From contig BSYQ01000016.1 of NCBI GenBank assembly GCA_030272585.1, forward strand, positions 248,001 through 312,000: DNA of 64,000 bases, written 5' to 3'. A model generated the notes under the pieces. That model had not been told where the DNA came from. It ran no database searches and was given only the letters and a program-made list of their open reading frames with translations. This DNA is from Bryopsis sp. KO-2023. Its lineage: Eukaryota > Chlorophyta > Ulvophyceae > Bryopsidales > Bryopsidaceae. The first letter of the stretch is position 1; each line of letters begins with the position of its first letter. Positions 36,151 through 46,886 of the stretch are shown here, in pieces. Position numbers and translations under genes: made by a program.

Positions 36151-39100
36151 TTATTGCTTCCTTTCCCGTGCTGATGGTGTTTTTCTTGAAGTACTGAACA
36201 TATCAAGAAACAGGGAATCGTCCCTCATTTCACAAGAAAGTGGGTGCTCGTCGGATTGAGACATAATTTTCCTCGCAACCTCGTTCATTGCTAAGCTGTG
36301 GCGCCTGGATTCTCTTTCCCGTGTCGACGCTCCGCCCTGAACTCCCCCGGAGTCTCGATCAATCGGCGGTCCTCTTTGTTGTGAGAGCTTTGCGACTTGA
36401 TCAGTGAGGGTAGCTAGCTGGGACTGTATCGAACTTAGCGCCTGAACCAAACTGATGCCAACCACCATGGTAAAAGAGTTGTCCAGTGAAACGAATTCAG
36501 TCTCAACGGGGTGGACTGTTGGAAAAAAACAGCGAGCAGGTCATGATCATTGACAGCTGAGGACTGAACATACAGTTCTACCTGGCCGAAAATTCATTGT
36601 TGGAGGCGTCCCCAGGGTGGTCAATCGTTTCCTTCTCGATGGGGGGTTCTTTCTTTGGGTAGCGCCCAAGCGTGTGAGCTGAAGCTGTGCCAGCCCGTTC
36701 ATCATCGCCAAAGACCAGCGATGGACGACTCCGCTGGGTGTGGGAGAGAAAAACATCAGCAGGCGCTGGAGGGCCAGGCTGATCGACAAGTCGAGCACCT
36801 GGGAAAGGAAGAAAAACCATCAAGCGTCGAGTCTACGACTGTGTCGAAGAAAAAAATCATTACCAGCTATCGAAAACAAATTTGGCACCCTCAAGTCTCT
36901 GTGCATGCTTGAAATGTGGAGGCTATTTTCCCCCAAAAAAGAATAGGCGTGGACACAACGGACGTCGACGATTGAATCACAAGGTCCGGTTTTTATTTGA
37001 GGTTCAAGACCTGATAAAAGACTCCTGCGCCTTCCAAAATATCCCTTTGCAGATTGACGGCGCGTTGTCTCTGACAGAGACCTTTCGTAGGTGTCCTGAT
37101 CGGGGATAGGTGAGTGCGTATATGTTCCTATGGTGGGTGAATGGGGTATCTTCAATGATGATTTCGCGTTTTTCCGAGTTCCCCCCACGGCCCGCATCCT
37201 CACGTAGTGCCTCCACGCTCTTTGAATGCGTGAGGCCATCGCGTGCTGCCGCAAGAGCGCTAGGGAGGGGGCACTAGAGTACCTTGGGACCTTCATCACA
37301 GCAGCAGAAAATTGCATTCTCACCTTAGTTTTGGACACCTTGCACAGCAATTACAGTTGTCTTGCAAAGAATTGGGGCCACATTGTTCAGCGTCCAACTC
37401 TGGAATAACAGCAAAAGAATTGCCGAATGTTTGCTGACGAAAGCGGTACCTGGCCAGTATCCCCAGCATACAACGTCTGACGAAGCAGTCTTCTTAATCT
37501 TATACTGTAGTGGAGAACTCTGGAGTTGATAGGCGGTTTCTTTAGCTCATTTTCAGGTATATCCTGCTCTTCATCATCGCTACCAACGACAGCAAGTAAC
37601 CCTACCGATCATAACATGCGAACAAACGTCAAATTGCATGCACACGGGCTGTAGTTGTACAGAGACTGCGGCTATAGTGCACCTGCGCGACCCATTCTTG
37701 GCATTTCCCTTTTTTACCTGTTCCAACAGCGATGGCACCTTGCAGCTCGCACATCAAGTTCCTGTATGCTTTGCTGTATGCGAGAATTTCCTCCCTCAAA
37801 ACCTTATGTAGACAGCAAAGACACTTTACTTCTATGAAAGCAAGTTCAGGGAGGGTTGTGTAAACCAACAAGAGAAGGCTGTCAGACCCACCCACATATC
37901 GAATTGACGAACGGCGTATTTGCAGCTTGATTTGAGGAAATGTGTCGAGTATTTCCCAGAGCAAGGTCCTGTTCAACGTGCTCACATCGCTGAACGTCAT
38001 GCTTCTGGCAGAGAACGCCGCGATGCATTCTTTATAGATGGTTTCCTCCCCAAAAACCTGCACCATTGCAAAGTCACACATTTTTGAAAGGGGTTACCGT
38101 CTTTAGATTTCCTTGTCTTTGAGGTGTGGGACCATGCGGCAAAGGCAAGACATCACCTAGCCTCACAATGTTTTGCTCGTTCCCCATGTCCCGTTTACTG
38201 TCAGGCTTTATTTCATACCTTGCCGGAAGTTAGAATTCTTCCGCTGACGACGAGGACACCCTTCTTCACAATAAAAAGCTCTTTCAGGTAGGAACCCCGC
38301 ATGACAACGACTTCAGCAGGAGGATAGGTGCGAAGCTCCATCGCTAGCGCAATCTGCAACAAATCACAAAGGCATCATCACTTTTGTGCCCTCGAGAAAT
38401 CCCTACATCACGACAGCACACAGAATGGAGACCGATAGAGGCACCTCTGTGATGAATCGTTTTGGACATCCACGAAAGATTTTGACGCTATTTATCCACG
38501 TCGAGTTGGTGAACGATGCGATCTCATCCCTGAAACAACAGAAAACAAGTTTTTCCGACTTTGAAGTTCAATTTTGCTAAGTCTGGTTGTCTTGTAAGAA
38601 AGCATTCCTTTAAAGTCAAGCGTCACTTCAGCTCAAAAGAGATAGAAAAATCGTATATAGATTTGCACCTTAATCCAGGAGACATGATGTGCAGCAGAGA
38701 CTGGTAGGAATTGACGTCGACACTGTTCATGCAGCGATATTTAAAGTATTCTCGCAAGCGTTTTCTCTCTGGGTGAGGAAGGCAGATTTCCTCCATGAAA
38801 TTGTTGAGGTCAGTCATGGTACTGTAGAAAAAGTTTCGTTTCGCATCCCTTGTAGCTATGATGCCAGACACTGCTCCAATCACGTACCTGCCCAAGTAAA
38901 CAGCAGTGTGCTAATTACTCACGACTCATCCAGTAACTCTTTGAGTATCCTCACACCACGTTTAAGAAACACTCAGATGTGCCATATGCTCAACCGACAT
39001 CATCAATGTTACCTTCCAGTGATTACCCGTAGGCGAACGCGCCGCAAACCATGCTGAATGTCGCGTACATCATTTCCCAAGGGTTGTCTGCAACGATATC

Positions 39101-41399
39101 CCCATACCCTATAGTACTCATTGTCATAGCCGACCAATACAAGGCGCCGAGGTATAGCCGGGATGGCCCTGCGCTGTCATAGCTGTCACCAAAGTACCTC
39201 TGCGCAAACCACAGCAGGAAGTGACTTTTTTCCATTTTTTCAGACAGGGTTTGCTGCATTCAGGAAGACATTTTGTTGATCAACGTGTCCACGAGCCGAA
39301 GAAAGTCAAATAGATACCAAAGCCCAATTGTGAGTTTCATCGAGACGGATCAGGAAACACCAGCCGCATGCCATCCAATGAGCTGCGATAAAGGCAGCAA
39401 GGATATACTTGAAGATTTGGAGAACATTGTAGTCGACAGGAACCTGCGTGACGGAGTTGATTTAGCACCCGCACAACCCAACCATTTTGGCTGCAGCCAG
39501 CTGGAGAGAGCGCTGTTCCGCAATTCTCACCGTTGTCTCCACTCTCGATAGGATCCGATCCATCTTGAGCACCCGCAACAGCTTCGTCATTCTCACCAGC
39601 CTGATGAATCTGACCATCTGGCTGAAAGGATGAGCATTTCGTCAGTGCGGGACAGTAACGTCCAGCAGTTGGGAGAAACTTGAGGTTTACAAAGTTAAAC
39701 TTTCTGTTTACCTTGAGTTTCCACATATGACCCCAAGAATCCATCAAGCCGATCATGTCGAAAGGTAAAACAGACAGGATATCCACAACGAACCACCCCT
39801 TCAAAAAATGAAGTGCAATGCGGGGCTGATCGTACACCCAAAGTCCTGTCTGGCAAGACAAAATGGCACCAGCATTCGTTAGTTTTCCCCCAAGCACCCG
39901 AACGTTTGTCATTAGCCCGTTGTGATTGTGCTTGGTTGTGGTTTTCTTAAATCCTGTGAGTTACCTTCGTGTCCTGATAGGCTACGAAGAAGCTTAAGAT
40001 TAGATCGATGGTGAAACCCAAATCGACCATCCGATTAACGAGGAAATGCCAGTTGACACGGGTTGTCATAGAGAGAAGAGACACCTAAACGTGCAAACGA
40101 TGCTGTTTCAGTAGGTTTGTTGCTAGCAGGGCTGAAATGTCTATAATCCTAAAGCAATCCTAAAGTCCAAAGAGTTTCTTGAGGAGTAAGAAGCTTCTCA
40201 CTTCAAACGGGGTGACAATTGCTGTGTATATCAAGAGCCCAACGATAAACGTATCCCAGCGCTTCATCCAAGGTATTCTGGGATGTATGTATGCTCCACT
40301 GCTCAACCTCTTTTGAAGCCGTCTCCGGGCAAGGCTTCGTGCACCTGTGAAAATCGAAGTCTCCTGGGTATCATAATCCAGTTCCCTCCAATTCTTTTAT
40401 ATCACAAGAGCCAGGATGACTTCACAGGTAGCGCACGAACATAGAAACATTACTCCTTTACCCTGTTCTCTTTTTCTCTGGCTGGAGATGTCTCGCCATG
40501 CTCGCGACTTGTGAGCTGGATCCTACACAGATGTTTAAAGCTTTCATTCGAAAAGTTGCCAGCTGCACGACATAAAAACGGCAGGGATCGCGTAATCACA
40601 TCCACCTTACCCCAAGACCACCAATTTTTCGTGCAGGGAACAGGAGCGTGGATATTTCGTCAGGCTTGGAGGTAGAAGCTGTTTCTTCACCAACTTTTCC
40701 AGCTATCAGAACCTTGTTTAGAAGAGCTACGTCTCCGAAGTCAATTTTGAATCCACCGTGAGAGGTGGATTCAGGTGCCTGCTGGAGACAAAGTCACACA
40801 TGTCTAATTCGTAGTCCTCTTATTAGATCCACGATTCCGGCGACTCCAAAGTACAACAGAAGCATGTGCTCTGTTCATATAGTTTCTCCCTAGGTACCTT
40901 ACCTCATTGTCAGGTGGAACTGGGACGCAGTACTCGTCTCCTTGCGGGGTGGACATGCATGTTACCCGTCCTTCAGGGCCAAAGTGGCAGCTGTAACATC
41001 AGAGACCTTAAGTAAAGCTATGCACCCTCGATATTTTTTCCCTGCGTTTCTGATCGCAAGGGAAACTCTCACGGATGGCTGAGTTACCTTGGGTGACGGC
41101 GGCTTTGGTATACCTGCCGACACATATCAAGTGCAAGCTTCAATCAACTCTTCTTTCTTGCATCAGAACGATTTAGTTACGCACAATATTGTTCATTAAT
41201 AACCTGCCATGATCGTGGGTGCATAAGTTTCATTTCTGATCGGTTTTCTGGCTCGTTTGTGAAATGAAACTGGGATATAAGGTGGCCCCACCACATGTGT
41301 ATGCAATCTTACCCGCGACTCGGTGAGGCTTCGTGAGGAGGGACGTATCTGAGTTCCCAGTTTTCCCTTTTTCTTAATGAACACAGATGACAGCGACAT
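36151..41399 (-). CDS. EAG/KCNH-like voltage-gated K+ channel with cyclic-nucleotide-binding domain
   Basis: Minus-strand exons: 41313-41399, 41088-41113, 40903-40990, 40611-40778, 40462-40522, 40202-40344, 39965-40084, 39712-39849, 39531-39617, 39318-39443, 39027-39253, 38669-38887, 38445-38529, 38219-38353, 37896-38057, 37718-37802, 37450-37601, 37204-37290, 36582-36798 and 36151-36515. Phases agree throughout, though the last three have an alternative parse. S1 has FIVGLLIYTAIVTPFE. S2 is in LGFTIDLILSFFVAYQD and S3 in WFVVDILSVLPFDMIGL. S4 has the Arg ladder MVRFIRLVRMTKLLR. S5 is in FKYILAAFIAAHWMACGW. The filter is STIGYGDI, followed by FAYGYVIGAVSGI, a C-linker and a CNBD (ELFIVKKGVLVVSGRIL, VFGEETIY). 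An IQ-like motif (RIQRAWRHYV) lies after the CNBD and a coiled coil near the end. No PAS domain is visible at the N-terminus. Exon 2 is only 26 nt. Confidence 0.88.
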
Positions 41400-42777
41400 T
41401 TGTTGGGGAGGGACCAGCCCCGGGTTTTGGGGCTCAGGTTAAATGGCTAAAGAAAATCATGTACGGACGTGTGTTGACAGTTGCATTTCTTGTATCTGAT
41501 TGGGTGGGTCAGCTGACCCGCAAGGTCAACGTTTTGCAAGGACACCAGTAGCGTTTTGCTGTGGCAGTGTCCAAACTGTTCAAAAATATGAAAAACCACC
41601 CTTCGCGGGACGAGGGGCCTGGAAACTTCCATCAACTTGTTAGTGAAACATTCCACGCAATGCCCTTCAACAAACAAGGCCCAACTTCAGAAAAGCAGCG
41701 ACAACCATATATGTTGCTGTACATAAGGCAACCCAAGCCCAAATCTCGACGCCACAGGAGACCGGTGACTTTCAGAACCTGGGGGAGTGGGAGCGCCGCA
41801 AATGCCCACGGCCGCGACGCCCGCCTCCTTCCCAGATGTCGACGTGCGAATAATGTGCGCCACCAGAATCGGTGAGTCATAATCCACACACTGAAAACTG
41901 GAAATTGTTGTCTCATTCGACAAAAACAAAAAGAGTTGGAACCCACCCGTTTGAGTGCGCATGACGGTCAGGACTGCGATCGGTTGATGCTGATGCTTCA
42001 GTTCCTACACGTATCCGTGAGCTGCACTGATCCTGCGGCTCGAAGCTCCGAGTGATTCGAGATCACGCGAATGATTCCGACGGCCACTCAACTCACTAAT
42101 CGGATCCCCGCTGACGCAAGCGCGCGAGCTTCAAACAGTTTTTGGACCCTGCGGTTGGAAACGCTGCGTTTCCAACCCGTCCCCGTGAAGCCGTGGAGGA
42201 AAGCGAGCCCTGTGTTCGGTGGTGGGCAAACAGAGTTCGGCGCCCACGGTGGGCTGTGCCACGACCTTTGTTTTTTTACCGGTGTTCGTTGGAGTTGATG
42301 GTCCACCAAGCTACATGCAACCCCACCCGCTCTGTGAGGGCCCCCCCCCCTTTTTTTTGGAAGAGAGAGGAAGCGAGCCGGACCGAGCCCAGGCCTACCT
42401 CGGCATTCGCTGCAGGGTGCACGTGATCACAATGGCATCAAGCGGTTTTCGCTTCAACCACGAGTGTTTTCACGAGTGTTTCAGTTTCGATTCAGAAAAA
42501 TTGGCTTGCAAGGCTCCTTCAATCTTTGATCTGATCCCCCAAAAAATGAAAAACGACGGAGGCTGTGTTGGGATGCGGTTTGTTTGGTCAGGCCGGTCCA
42601 TTTTCAAAGCAGAAAAAGTTTCATCGATTTTGTGATCGAGTAGGGTTGAACACCAAACAGGGTGCTCCATTTGTATGTTCGGTCGCACTATGGGAAGAAC
42701 CGCTCTGTGCGGGGTAGAAAAACCACCGTCGATTTCCGCCGAAAACCGAAGTCGCGAAAACCGACGCGGCAGTGAAA

Positions 42778-42820
42778 GGGAATGGTCGGAAATACCTGGG
42801 TTCGACTCCCAGGCATTCCT
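42778..42820 (+). other. tRNA acceptor/T-arm minihelix-like sequence
   Basis: GGGAATG (42778-42784) can pair with CATTCCT (42814-42820). Between them lie a 10-nt linker and a T-arm-like hairpin CCTGGG-TTCGACT-CCCAGG with a canonical 7-nt TTCGACT loop. D and anticodon arms are absent and there is no CCA. It may be a deleted tRNA or tRNA-derived element rather than a functional gene. Confidence 0.4.
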
Positions 42821-42844
42821 GTGACGATCTGGGGCCGGAAAACG

Positions 42845-42872
42845 CCGTCGCTGACGAAGTCGTCAGCGACGG
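42845..42872. repeat. Perfect 13-bp palindromic hairpin
   Basis: CCGTCGCTGACGA (42845-42857) is followed after two bases by its exact reverse complement (42860-42872). It lies directly upstream of a larger imperfect foldback. Confidence 0.8.
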
Positions 42873-42900
42873 ATGAAACCGCTGAAATCAACCCCGCACA

Positions 42901-42975
42901 GTCAACCCCGCACAGAACAGTAACCCCGCACAGAGTTGTGTGCGAGGTTACTGTCCTGTGCGGGGTAGGGTTGAC
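42901..42975. repeat. Long imperfect foldback hairpin
   Basis: Arms of about 33-38 nt (42901-42933 and 42938-42975) are near-perfect reverse complements around a loop of a few bases. Each arm contains ACAGTAACC/GGTTACTGT and CTGTGCGGGG-type blocks. The outer ends are GTCAACCC and GGGTTGAC. Such foldbacks occur in MITEs and some LTR flanks; its parent element is not identified. Confidence 0.75.
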
Positions 42976-43029
42976 ATCACCGAATCGCGAAATGCGGTGG
43001 ATGGTGTGATCTGTCACACTCGTTTTGAA

Positions 43030-43876
43030 TGTTAGTTCGCAGATCTCTATTGTGTGCTGGGGTCGAACGAAAATGGCCAGGGAGGGCATCACTCGATCGA
43101 GTCCCTCGCGAGGGACTCGCGGACCTCCCGAGGGACTCGCGGACCTCCCATAGGCTGAGAGCCATGCGGTCGACGGAGGATCGCTGCCATGCGTGGTTGA
43201 AACGGCTGACTTAGTAGGCGAAGATCTAGGCGGAAAACAGAGGTTACAGTCTGAGAGTTCCAGGTAGTCGCGGACTGACTGGGAATGGGGTAGTTACATG
43301 ATGCTCAATGAGAGGCTGAAACGTAACGAAAAGAGTTCGAACCAGGTTCAGTATATTCAGTGTCAGATCTCAGATGGCTGAGAGTTTGGGTAGAGAGTCG
43401 GGAGTCAGACTGAAAGGAGCTTCAGTCTGGGTCCTTAGTCTAGAGGTTATCAAGGGTTATAAAGGGTTAGTCGGAGCTCTGGCTAGAAGGGCTGAGCTGA
43501 GAAATGATAGAGACGTTTTGGGGAGAGCTAGATGATAGCTAGTATTTGTAAGGTTAGGAGATGGGCTGGGAGTTTTCTAGAAGCTCTGGGCTGAGAGTAT
43601 AAAAGGCTGGGAATCGTTGTAAAGAACAAGCTTGTTGAAATAAGATTCAGTTGTATACTCTCGTGTCTCTGACCTTCTCTACAGAACTTGATACGAACGT
43701 TTAGAATTGTAGTACAGTCGTGGTACGGGTATTCGGGTTCTAGGGTGTTAAGTTCAGAGAGAACTTGTAAAAATTAATTATCTCTGAGTGTCGAGTTTCA
43801 CCCCTGTTCACTCGTTTCTCAAACTCAAGTGTGCACACAACCTCCCAGTGAAAGCCTAGCTAAACAGGGCCTAACA
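43030..43876 (+). mobile_element. LTR of Ty3/gypsy-like element A
   Basis: It begins TGTTAG and ends CTAACA, matching the TG...CA rule with 6-bp terminal inverted repeats, and is followed within 3 nt by a primer-binding site. A TATAAAA box lies at 43598-43604, as expected for the U3 promoter. A short internal duplication (GGGACTCGCGGACCTCC) occurs near 43110-43150. Only one LTR copy is in the window, so the limits rest on terminal structure. Confidence 0.7.
43598..43604 (+). promoter_or_regulatory. TATA box of LTR A
   Basis: TATAAAA lies about 280 nt before the LTR end, in the expected place for the element's RNA start. Its role is inferred from position. Confidence 0.55.
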
Positions 43877-43879
43877 AAC

Positions 43880-43892
43880 TGGTTTCGGAGCC
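43880..43892 (+). promoter_or_regulatory. Primer-binding site of element A
   Basis: TGGTTTCGGAGCC begins three bases after LTR A. It would pair with a tRNA 3' end reading GGCTCCGAAACCA. The same 13 bases occur at 53414-53426 after an unrelated LTR. Confidence 0.75.
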
Positions 43893-44373
43893 GAAGCAAC
43901 CCCTACTGCAAGTCGAGTCTTCTTTTCGAAAAGATCGACAGGGAATTTTGCAGTCGAGTTGCTAAAGATCAGGTCGACTAGGTCGAAGAAGGTTTCCTCT
44001 CGTGTCTGGAACCTACTTCGTGTTGCTGCGCACCAACCCAACGCTGGACGACACAGAACGCACGTTGCTGCGCCTGATCATTCCCTCGAAGATCGCGCAG
44101 GATCTGTAGATCCTCGGACTCTACGACCACACAGCACGGCGTAGTAGACCTTCAGTTCGTCACAGAGTTGTCGACGCTAAACGTGGTTAAACAGAAAGGC
44201 AGACGAAGCGGAACCGCTAAGCGGACGTCTTTAGACGGGAACGGAGCTCCGCCAAAAGTTACGCTGCCAGAAATTGCGCGACAAAGAGTGACAAATTAGT
44301 CACGTGGATCACCGGCAAAGTGATTCACCGAACTGACACGTGATCAGCCCGCCGACAAGTCAAGACATCCACC
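43893..44373 (+). other. 5' leader of element A
   Basis: This is untranslated sequence between the primer-binding site and the gag ATG. No conserved gene is seen; it presumably holds packaging signals. Confidence 0.5.
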
Positions 44374-46212
44374 ATGGGGGACGACGAGCAGTTATTCCTG
44401 GAGTATGGAATCGAGGACGACAATCAAGAGCGCGATGCCCCAGCTGGCGCGCCGCTATATCCGATTATCGTCGCTGGAGACATACCTGCTGTCGGACTGC
44501 CCTACCAGGCAGAAATGGGCCAGCCGCTACAAGCGTATGGCATACCCGTCCAACCGGATATGGTGGAAGAGGGAGGCGATGAGGAAGCCGACAATGGCCC
44601 GCAATTTGATGAAGAGATGGACGAAGAGCCAGGAGTATTCATCAATCAGCAAACGCAGCACCTGCGCCAAAGCCAAGTGAATGTACATAATCAAACTCTG
44701 CACGTTCACAATGACGGTTTGCAGGAGCGCGATCTCCAACAATCGCAAGAGCGGTTGTATAGCCAATTGTCGGACGAGGCTGCCCACAGAACAGCCCAGG
44801 TCGCCAAACATCTTGATAGTCGGGTAGAGGGAGCTTGTTCAAGCATGGCTTCCCAAGTACATGATGTGTTGGACTCTACTCTACAGTCCCGCCATCACCA
44901 GATTGAAGGACAGCTCAGTGAGAGGTTGGATGAGCGGATACAAGATCTGGATGCTGCAGCCAAGGGGAGGCTCAGCCAAATGGAAGCTGGCTTGGCGAAT
45001 ATCCGTGATGTCGCCCAGAAAGAGGTGGACGAAGCCAAAGAGGCTCAGCGGATATTGGCGGAACAAGTAGCTGACACGGACGAAAAAAGGAAGAAACTCG
45101 AAGAAGAGTATGACCGGCAATATAACGACGCCCTTTGGGGGTTGGATACGGTTCAACAAGAACTGAGGGAGACACAGGCGCAAGTGGATGCGGGTCAAGA
45201 TAAACAGTTCGAGGAAATCGTTCGTGTTAAGTATGATCTCAAAGAGACGCAAGAAAGGGCGGAAAGTTTTCAGATACAGCATCATGCGGAAGTAGCCTAT
45301 TTGTTAAAGGAGGCAGCGGCTGCAAAAGAAGCAGCGGCTTCATTGAAAGCGGAAATGGAGGAGTTGAAAAGAAGTCAAAGTCGGTCTTCAAGGAGAAGCA
45401 GATCAAGAAGCTCAACAAGGAGCAGAGAACCGCGGGAAATGTTACAAGATATGCTACAAGATCCAGAAACAGCACAAGAGCTAAAGAAGGTGTTTGAAGA
45501 TGTAGCGGACACAAAGTTCACGTCGAATTTTGAGTTTTGGCGGAAGAAAGATGCTGCAGCAGTTGCCACACAAATGGCATCCGCTGCTCAACAAACACCT
45601 CTTGTGGCTGCTATGGCGGGAGCGGGAACCAGAACGGTGGCACAACCACCAAGATTGTCCGAAGTACAAATTCCATTCGGTCAACCGCCCCAAACCTCAT
45701 CCGGCTTTGCCCCGGATTCAGTAGGTTTCCCGCCAATACCACCAGTATTCCCGCGGGCAAATAGACCGATTACCCGACCTGCATCACCCCCAGTCATTAT
45801 TCCTGGAGTGGGGCGAGGCAGTGCAATCAGCGGACAGGGAAATGTACCTAGGCCGACCGTGAGGCCTAGCGCTGTGTTTGGACAAACACCAAATACAAGA
45901 CCACCAGCGGTATTACAGCCAGTACAACCGCCACAGCGTACGCAGGCTTCTCCCGTGGTGCAAACTGTTCCGCTGACAACTCCAACAACCACGTCACCCG
46001 AGCCACCTAGAACATTACCCATGCCACCACCAATTTCTCAACCAGTGTTATCACATCCATCAATGATTCCACCATTCAGCTACCAAGCTATGGGATCATC
46101 ACACATTCGGCCTTCCATATTAGGTCCATACTATGGATCCGATCACGATTTGATCGGTTGCCGATCAAGCAGTGCGACCGATCAAATCGTGATCGGCCGA
46201 TCACCGATCTGA
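44374..46212 (+). pseudogene. Gag-like protein of element A, truncated by a GATC-rich insertion
   Basis: The frame opens with a good initiation context (accATGg) and runs 612 codons. Residues ~95-350 are a long heptad-rich coiled coil with many Gln, Glu and Ala. A Ser/Arg-rich patch (RSSRRSRSRSS) follows, then a conserved-looking EFWRKKDAA segment and a Pro/Thr-rich tail. From about 46134 the frame reads into a palindromic GATC repeat block, so its last ~25 residues are foreign and the original C-terminus is lost. No CCHC knuckle or protease is seen before the break. The position after LTR and primer-binding site is the main reason to call it gag. Confidence 0.6.
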
Positions 46213-46455
46213 TCGGTCGCCCTACTTGATCGGCAGTTTTTGATCGGCCTGATCGTGATCGGCCGATCAAAAACTGCCGATCAGGTGCCGACAGGGTGCG
46301 GCGCTTGATCGAGATCGTGATCGTGATCGGCGCGATCGACTATAATCGGCTTGCGCCGATCATGATCGGCGCAACACCGATCATGATCGGCGCAACACCG
46401 ATCATGATCGGTGGGTCGTCTGCGTCAAGAACCGATCATTGATCGCGGGTGAGAT
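46134..46455. repeat. GATC-dense palindromic repeat block
   Basis: Roughly 28 GATC sites occur in ~320 bp, mostly as TGATCGG/CCGATCA. There is a perfect 23-bp inverted repeat (46227-46249 and 46261-46283, 11-nt spacer). There are three tandem 21-bp units starting at 46356, 46377 and 46398, each containing the palindrome CCGATCATGATCGG. The block lies between the broken gag and the hAT gene, where subterminal transposase-binding repeats would be expected. Confidence 0.8.
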
Positions 46456-46886
46456 GCAGGTGAGTCACGCGGGCACATCGCATGTTCGGTTGCTGTTAAT
46501 CTGGTGAGCGTTTAACTCCACGTCTTATCAGCGCCCCGTTCGAAATGGGCCGGCATGGAAAAAGAAAAGCGCTCGTCACCCCTGCGAGGTCGGGGCAACG
46601 CCCACACACGTCCCAGAGGAGACCAGTTCCGACCGGATCTGGAAGCGGGGGGTTGGAACCTCGTCGCCAGGGCAGCGTTCCATCCGTGGGGCCGCAGGGG
46701 TCGGGGCAAGCATCTGACCTGACCAACAGTGCGTTACTCCCTGATCTGTTCCGCCTTGTTGTACTCTTATGGTTTTGTGGGGGGGTGAGGTGTTCCCTTG
46801 TTGGATTGTGTGAGGTGCTTGTGCTTTCTTCAGTTGTTCTGGTTCTGCTTTTATGAGGTGTTTGTCCTGTCCTGCCCTGCCCTGCA

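Larger units (their letters stand above)
41400..43029. other. Transition zone between unique genes and transposon nest
   Basis: GC content rises along this stretch. A minus-strand frame at about 41,780-41,905 (DSPILVAHIIRTS...VGICGAPTPPG) is flanked by acceptor-like and donor-like sites. It might be a 5' exon of the channel gene or of another gene, but I cannot place it. The right part (42,705-43,029) contains three strong hairpins and three copies of a CTGTGCGGGGT motif. No complete gene is recognised. Confidence 0.4.

Noticed and set aside
1-41399. A selenoprotein gene or SECIS element near SBP2
   Set aside because: I looked for in-frame TGA interrupting the recognised genes and for SECIS-like cores in their 3' flanks and found none I could support by eye.
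42140-42640. Overlapping + strand frames of 75-138 codons
   Set aside because: They overlap in two frames, have no domain and sit in a repeat-rich GC stretch. There is no splice or codon evidence for a gene.
46545-46784. An upstream coding exon for the hAT gene (MGRHGKRKALV...)
   Set aside because: A good GTGAGG donor follows, but joining to the TGCAG acceptor at 46886 puts the frames out of phase (TGA first), so I left it out of the CDS.
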